Source of the DNA: Thermocaproicibacter sp002410755
Lineage (GTDB): Bacteria > Bacillota > Clostridia > Oscillospirales > Acutalibacteraceae
Assembly: GCA_036839715.1 (NCBI GenBank)
Contig: DAITDU010000010.1
Span: forward strand, 1-53,844
Direction of reading: 5' to 3'
Length of the DNA stretch: 53,844 bases
Within the stretch, counting starts at the first letter, position 1, and each line of letters opens with the position of its first letter. Position numbers and translations under genes: made by a program. Below are positions 50,504 to 53,844 of the stretch, one piece after another. The notes below the pieces were generated by a model that saw nothing but the letters and a program-made list of their open reading frames with translations, was not told the DNA's origin and made no database searches.

Positions 50504-51791
50504 ATGACTTATGAGGAAACCCTTTCAAAATTTGATTCTTATGAGCGGTTCAGCCGCCGTCCGGGGCTTGAACGCATCCGTGCACTGCTTTCCCTTCTGG
50601 GCAACCCCCAGGATGGCTTAAAATTTGTTCATGTAGCTGGTACCAACGGCAAAGGGACAACCTGTGAGCTTTTGGCTTCAGCCCTGAAGGCGGCAGGATA
50701 CCATACCGGCCTGTATCTTTCGCCCCATGTATGCGATTTCCGCGAGCGCATTCAAATAGATGGAAGCATGATACCGAGAGAAGAGCTGGTGTGTACAGCA
50801 GAGTGTGTTTTTCGCGCTGCGGACAGGCTGGAAAAGTGCGGTACTCAGGCAAATGAATTTGAGACGATTACCGCTACAGCCATGCTTTGGTTTGCGGAGC
50901 AGAAATGCGATATTATTGTGCTGGAAACCGGACTTGGCGGTCGCTTTGATGCAACAAACGTTATCAAAAATCCTCTTGCTTCCCTTATTACTTCCATTTC
51001 ACTGGACCATACGAAAGAGCTTGGAAATACGGTCGGGGAGATAGCAGCGGAAAAAAGCGGGATTTTTAAGCTCGGCTGCCCTGCAATTTGTGGGCCGGGC
51101 ATTCCGTTGGCTGCGCTGAAAGTCATCCGCCATGCGGCGCAGGAAAGTGGCTGTCCGCTGACGGAAGTTCCACCTGATCCTTTCCACATTCTCTCAGACA
51201 GCCTTTCCGGAACCAGATTTCTCAGTTGCGGCACGGAGTTCTTTCTGCCTTTTGCCGGAGAGCACCAGCTTAAAAATGCTGCTGTTGCTCTTGCTGCCCT
51301 TGAAGTTCTGAAAAGAGAAGGATACCCGGTTCCAATTTCTGCGGAGCAAAAAGGCTTTGCCGTTGCACGGCTGCCAGCACGTCTGGAAGTGCTTTCCAAA
51401 TCTCGTCCTTCTGGATGGTGCCCATAATCCGGAGGGAACAGCTGCCCTTGCTTCGGCCCTGCACCGCTATTTGCCGGGGAGAAAAATTATTGCCGTTATG
51501 GGGATGATGGCGGATAAAGATGCTTTCCATGCCGTCGAAAATCTATCCTGTTTGTTTTCCCGGGTGTTTACGGCTGCGCCTTCATCGCCTCGTGCTCTTG
51601 CGGCAGAAAAGCTTGCGGAGCTTTGGCAAAGACAGGGTGTCCCTGCCGATGCCGCTGAAAATGCTCAGGAGGCGCTTTCCTGCGCCTTTTCGCTGATAGG
51701 GCCATATGATGCACTCGTGATTTGCGGTTCTTTTTATTTAGCTGGGGAACTGCGGGAACCGGCCCTTAAATGGCTGAAAAATAAAAAATAA
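50504..51791 (+). pseudogene. folC: folylpolyglutamate synthase/dihydrofolate synthase, frameshifted
   Basis: FolC adds glutamate to folates. The first frame (50504-51427) has the P-loop HVAGTNGKGTTCELLA (about 46), SPHVCDFRERIQIDG, ETGLGGRFDATNV and the Mur-ligase-like GEHQLKNAAVALAAL. It ends RLPARLEVLSKS and then runs to a stop. The expected continuation PNLVLLDGAHNPEGTAALA is in the +1 frame and continues to 51791, giving about 427 residues in all. The shift lies at about 51390-51405, near TTTCCAAATC. It is either a real mutation or a one- or two-base sequence error. Confidence 0.85.
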
Positions 51792-51822
51792 AGGGCTTCT
51801 CTACATTTTTCGAGTAAAAAAT

Positions 51823-51862
51823 CGTTCCCTATCTATTATTGTAGTAGATAGGGAATCTTTTA
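51823..51862 (+). terminator. terminator of folC
   Basis: TTCCCTATCTA (51825-51835) and TAGATAGGGAA (51845-51855) form the stem, followed by TCTTTTAT. Confidence 0.75.
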
Positions 51863-51924
51863 TGCCCGTATGGGACAAACTAACTCAATAGCCTATAGAA
51901 GTAGATTCGGGGGGTGCATGTTCC

Positions 51925-52257
51925 ATGGGAGTCAGGCTGATTTTTAAAAACGAAGTCCTTACCGCAGCTCTGAGCGGTGAGATTGATCACCATGCAGCGC
52001 GGGAAATCCGGGGTGAAATCGATTTGACTGCAACGAAAGTCAAGCCGCAGGAACTGGTGCTCGACTTTTCCGATGTCAGTTTTATGGACAGTTCCGGGGT
52101 TGGCCTTGTCATGGGCCGCTGCAAGCTGATGCAGCTTTGGGGAGGAAAAGTGGAAATCCGGAATCTTCCGCCAAATATTGAGCGCATTGTCTCGCTCGCG
52201 GGCCTTAACCAACTTTGCACAATCAGAAAGGGGGATCCCGATGAAACCAATGAATGA
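51925..52257 (+). CDS. spoIIAA: anti-sigma F factor antagonist SpoIIAA
   Basis: STAS-domain protein that, when unphosphorylated, frees sigma-F from SpoIIAB in the forespore. The 110-residue product has LSGEIDHHAAREIR (about 16) and the phosphorylation site FMDSSGVGLVMGR (Ser about residue 57-58). A G-rich ribosome binding site (GGGGGTG) lies 9 nt upstream. It is the first gene of the spoIIA operon and overlaps spoIIAB by 17 bp. I do not see a convincing sigma-H promoter upstream. Confidence 0.95.
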   Translation: MGVRLIFKNEVLTAALSGEIDHHAAREIRGEIDLTATKVKPQELVLDFSDVSFMDSSGVGLVMGRCKLMQLWGGKVEIRNLPPNIERIVSLAGLNQLCTIRKGDPDETNE

Positions 52258-52687
52258 AATGCAGCTCTCATTTCCGAGCAACTCGTCGAACGAAGCTTTT
52301 GCACGGGCGGCTGTTTCTGCTTTTGTGGCACAGCTTGACCCTACGGTTGGAGAACTCTGCGACATCAAGACGGCTGTTTCAGAAGCAGTGACGAACTGCA
52401 TTGTCCATGCTTACCGAAATACCATTGGAACCATTTACATAAACTGCCGGATTTATGAAGATGGAAAAGTGATTGTAAAAGTACGGGACCGCGGTTGCGG
52501 CATTGAGGATATTCAGAAGGCCATGCAGCCAATGTACACAACGTCAGGCGATGAACGTGCCGGCCTTGGTTTTGCGGTAATGCAGAGTTTTATGGACAGA
52601 CTTCATGTTGCTTCCAAACCGGGGAAAGGGACTTCTGTCATTTTGCAGAAGACGATTGCCCGCCGTCCGGCCAAAAATGGACAGTGA
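52241..52687 (+). CDS. spoIIAB: anti-sigma F factor and kinase SpoIIAB
   Basis: GHKL-type Ser kinase that holds sigma-F inactive and phosphorylates SpoIIAA. The 148-residue product has the N-box DIKTAVSEAVTNCIVHAY (about 39-56), G1 VRDRGCGI (about 83) and the G2 region GLGFAVMQ (about 107). I chose ATG 52241, with GGGGG 6 nt upstream and good family fit. It overlaps spoIIAA by 17 bp and sigF by 11 bp, a strong sign of translational coupling that keeps the three proteins in ratio. Confidence 0.95.
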   Translation: MKPMNEMQLSFPSNSSNEAFARAAVSAFVAQLDPTVGELCDIKTAVSEAVTNCIVHAYRNTIGTIYINCRIYEDGKVIVKVRDRGCGIEDIQKAMQPMYTTSGDERAGLGFAVMQSFMDRLHVASKPGKGTSVILQKTIARRPAKNGQ

Positions 52688-53424
52688 CCGGCTTGCCCGG
52701 GAAAATATCGGTCTCGTTCATGCCTGCGCGCGGCACTTTAAGGGCCGCGGCATAGAGTATGATGATTTGTTTCAGGCAGGTTGCCTGGGGCTTGTAAAGG
52801 CCGCCCGAAATTTCGATGAGAACCGCGGTGTCAAGTTCTCCACCTATGCAGTTCCCATGATTATCGGGGAGATTCGGCGCTATCTAAGGGATAACAATCC
52901 CATCCGTGTTTCACGTTCACTAAGGNNNNNNNNNNTCCACCTATGCGGTTCCGGTCATTCTTGGGGAAATCCGGCGCCTTTTCCGCGACGGTGGTGCCAT
53001 TAAAATCGGGCGTAGCCTCAAAGGGCTTTCCATGCGTGCCACAAAAGAGTCTACCGCTTTTGCGGAGCGTGAAGGCCGCACACCAACCGTCAGTGAGCTT
53101 GCCCAGTTGCTCGGCGTAGAGCCGTCCGAAGCTGCCGAGGCAATCGGGGCATCCCGAACGCCGCTTTCCCTTACGGAAGACGAAGAGGACGGCGGGGGCC
53201 AGATCGATATTGCAGTAGAACCGGAAGAGGAAAAACTTGCCGAGGAGCTTTCCCTGAAGCAGGTAGTTACGAAACTTGAACCGCGTGATCGGAAAATCAT
53301 TGTACTCCGATATTTTCAGAGCCATACACAAACTGAAACGGCTGATGAGCTTGGCATGACACAGGTGCAGGTTTCCCGCAGGGAGCGGAAGATTTTAAAC
53401 GAATTGCGGCAGAAGCTGTCATAA
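52677..53424 (+). CDS. sigF: sporulation sigma factor SigF, interrupted by gap and SigG-like tail
   Basis: Forespore-specific sigma factor. The 5' part (52677-52838) has region 2: ENIGLVHACARHFKGRGIEYDDLFQAGCLGLVKAARNFD. The 3' part (52936-53424) restarts at STYAVPVILGEIRRLFRDGG and has region 3 (GRTPTVSELAQLLGV) and region 4 (LEPRDRKIIVLRYFQSHTQT, then ELGMTQVQVSRRE). Between them, 52839-52925 reads STYAVPMIIGEIRRYLRDNN then PIRVSRSLR, the SigG signature, followed by the N run. Dropping 52839-52935 joins the frames exactly into a 216-residue SigF. I infer a misassembly at a conserved sigF/sigG segment. Confidence 0.88.
52839..52925 (+). other. SigG-like segment at a contig end, probably misassembled
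   Basis: This 87-bp stretch encodes STYAVPMIIGEIRRYLRDNN then PIRVSRSLR. Bacillus SigG has YLRDNNPIRVSRSLR in region 2/3, while SigF-type factors have RDGG here, as the post-gap part does. It shares its first bases with the post-gap contig start (TCCACCTATGC). Confidence 0.75.
52926..52935. other. assembly gap (10 N) inside sigF
   Basis: Ten Ns join two contigs whose ends encode the same protein region twice. Confidence 0.95.
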
Positions 53425-53844
53425 AAATTCGCAGATACTTTGAAAACCGGTTTTTCGTATATTTTTGCGGAACTGATTTTCTCAGATTAAAAAAGCAAAA
53501 ATTGGCTTGACCGGAGGTTAAATATCTAATATAATGAGACTTCTCAAACAAGGATAAAAGCGGAGTCTCATGAGTGCGCAAAAAATTTTCCTGTATTTCT
53601 CCTGCAACCCAAATACTGTGTCAGTCTGTAGAACGACAGATTTGACAGTTGGACGGAATCTGTAAGGCATTAGAAAGTATTATAATAATAAGAGAGCTGT
53701 TTCTGCCGGTCGGCTTTTGTTCGGATAGCCAAGGAAATTAATAGAAAAGGTAAGGGAGGATAGAGGAAAAGATACGGCAAAAAAGGTAGATACTAAAAAA
53801 ACGAGTAATATTTTGAAGAAAGGGGTTGACAAAGCGGGGATGGT
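53425..53844 (+). other. 420-bp right-edge region without a firm gene
   Basis: The region holds the promoter at 53507-53535, an inverted repeat TGAGACT...AGTCTCA (about 53534-53570) and a 31-codon frame (53570-53665, MSAQKIFLYFSC...) with GGAG just upstream. There are A-rich stretches to 53820 and a TTGACA (about 53825-53830) that could be the -35 of a promoter cut by the window edge. No tRNA, rRNA or known small RNA is recognisable. Confidence 0.4.
53507..53535 (+). promoter_or_regulatory. promoter downstream of sigF
   Basis: TTGACC (53507-53512), 17-bp spacer, TATAAT (53530-53535). It reads out of the window on the plus strand. Confidence 0.7.

Noticed and set aside
52677..52925. a complete separate sigG gene after spoIIAB
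   Set aside because: The N-terminal part is SigF-like, and only the last 87 bp before the Ns are SigG-like. Deleting them rejoins SigF exactly in frame, so a misjoin is simpler.
1..53844. CRISPR arrays, insertion sequences, prophage genes, tRNA or rRNA genes
   Set aside because: No spaced direct repeats, transposase motifs, integrase genes or tRNA-like cloverleaf sequences were seen.

Overview
The window is a chromosomal segment of a Gram-positive, endospore-forming member of the Clostridia, most likely in the Oscillospiraceae/Ruminococcaceae neighbourhood. This is inferred from sporulation genes (yqfC, yqfD, a YlbJ-like protein, spoIIAA, spoIIAB, sigF), a T-box leader, a THF riboswitch, a CIRCE element, a DUF1540 protein and canonical AGGAGG ribosome binding sites. 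The order of the core genes is conserved, and there are no insertion sequences, phage genes, CRISPR arrays or tRNA/rRNA genes. Two 10-N runs (25924-25933 and 52926-52935) mark scaffold joins in a draft assembly.

Layout. (1) 1-4.5 kb, minus strand: degV, then a tryptophan-type ABC transporter operon (solute-binding lipoprotein, permease, ATPase). The operon has a strong promoter, a T-box riboswitch with a UGG specifier, and an in-frame translated leader carrying tandem Trp codons. (2) 4.6-9.5 kb: an ECF transporter S component, a DUF1540 protein, clpB preceded by a ribbon-helix-helix-like regulator with a palindromic operator, and a small Cys-rich protein. (3) 9.5-20 kb: a YlbJ-like protein diverging from the plus-strand run yqfC-yqfD-phoH-ybeY-dgkA-era-(YqzL-like)-recO-metallophosphoesterase-mutS2. 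(4) 20-25 kb: ylxM-ffh-rpsP-khpA, a THF-riboswitch-controlled folT, rimM-trmD, and an HPr gene. (5) 25-28.7 kb: uvrC (crossed by an assembly gap), rsmD, coaD and a coiled-coil protein.

(6) 28.8-40.8 kb is the division and cell wall (dcw) cluster: mraZ, rsmH, ftsL, a PASTA-containing transpeptidase, a Mur-ligase-like fragment, mraY, ftsW, murG, murA, ftsQ and ftsZ. The Mur ligases murC, murD, murE and murF, and ftsA, are absent from it. (7) 41-47.7 kb: a CorA-like protein without a GMN motif, an orphan fumarase beta subunit coupled to a CDF metal exporter, CIRCE-controlled htpG, a membrane HExxH protein on the minus strand and a LURP-one-like protein. (8) 47.7-53.8 kb: valS, a frameshifted folC and the spoIIA operon, whose sigF gene contains what looks like a SigG-derived misassembly next to the second N run.

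The most interesting points are the stacked tryptophan control (T-box plus a Trp-Trp leader in frame with the binding protein), the Mur-ligase remnant in the murE/murF position, the GMN-less CorA, and the self-repairing sigF/sigG junction, where removing 97 bp restores a full-length SigF. I see no completely new multi-gene system. The novelty lies in regulatory architecture and in altered or broken family members. All family assignments come from reading motifs; no database search was run.
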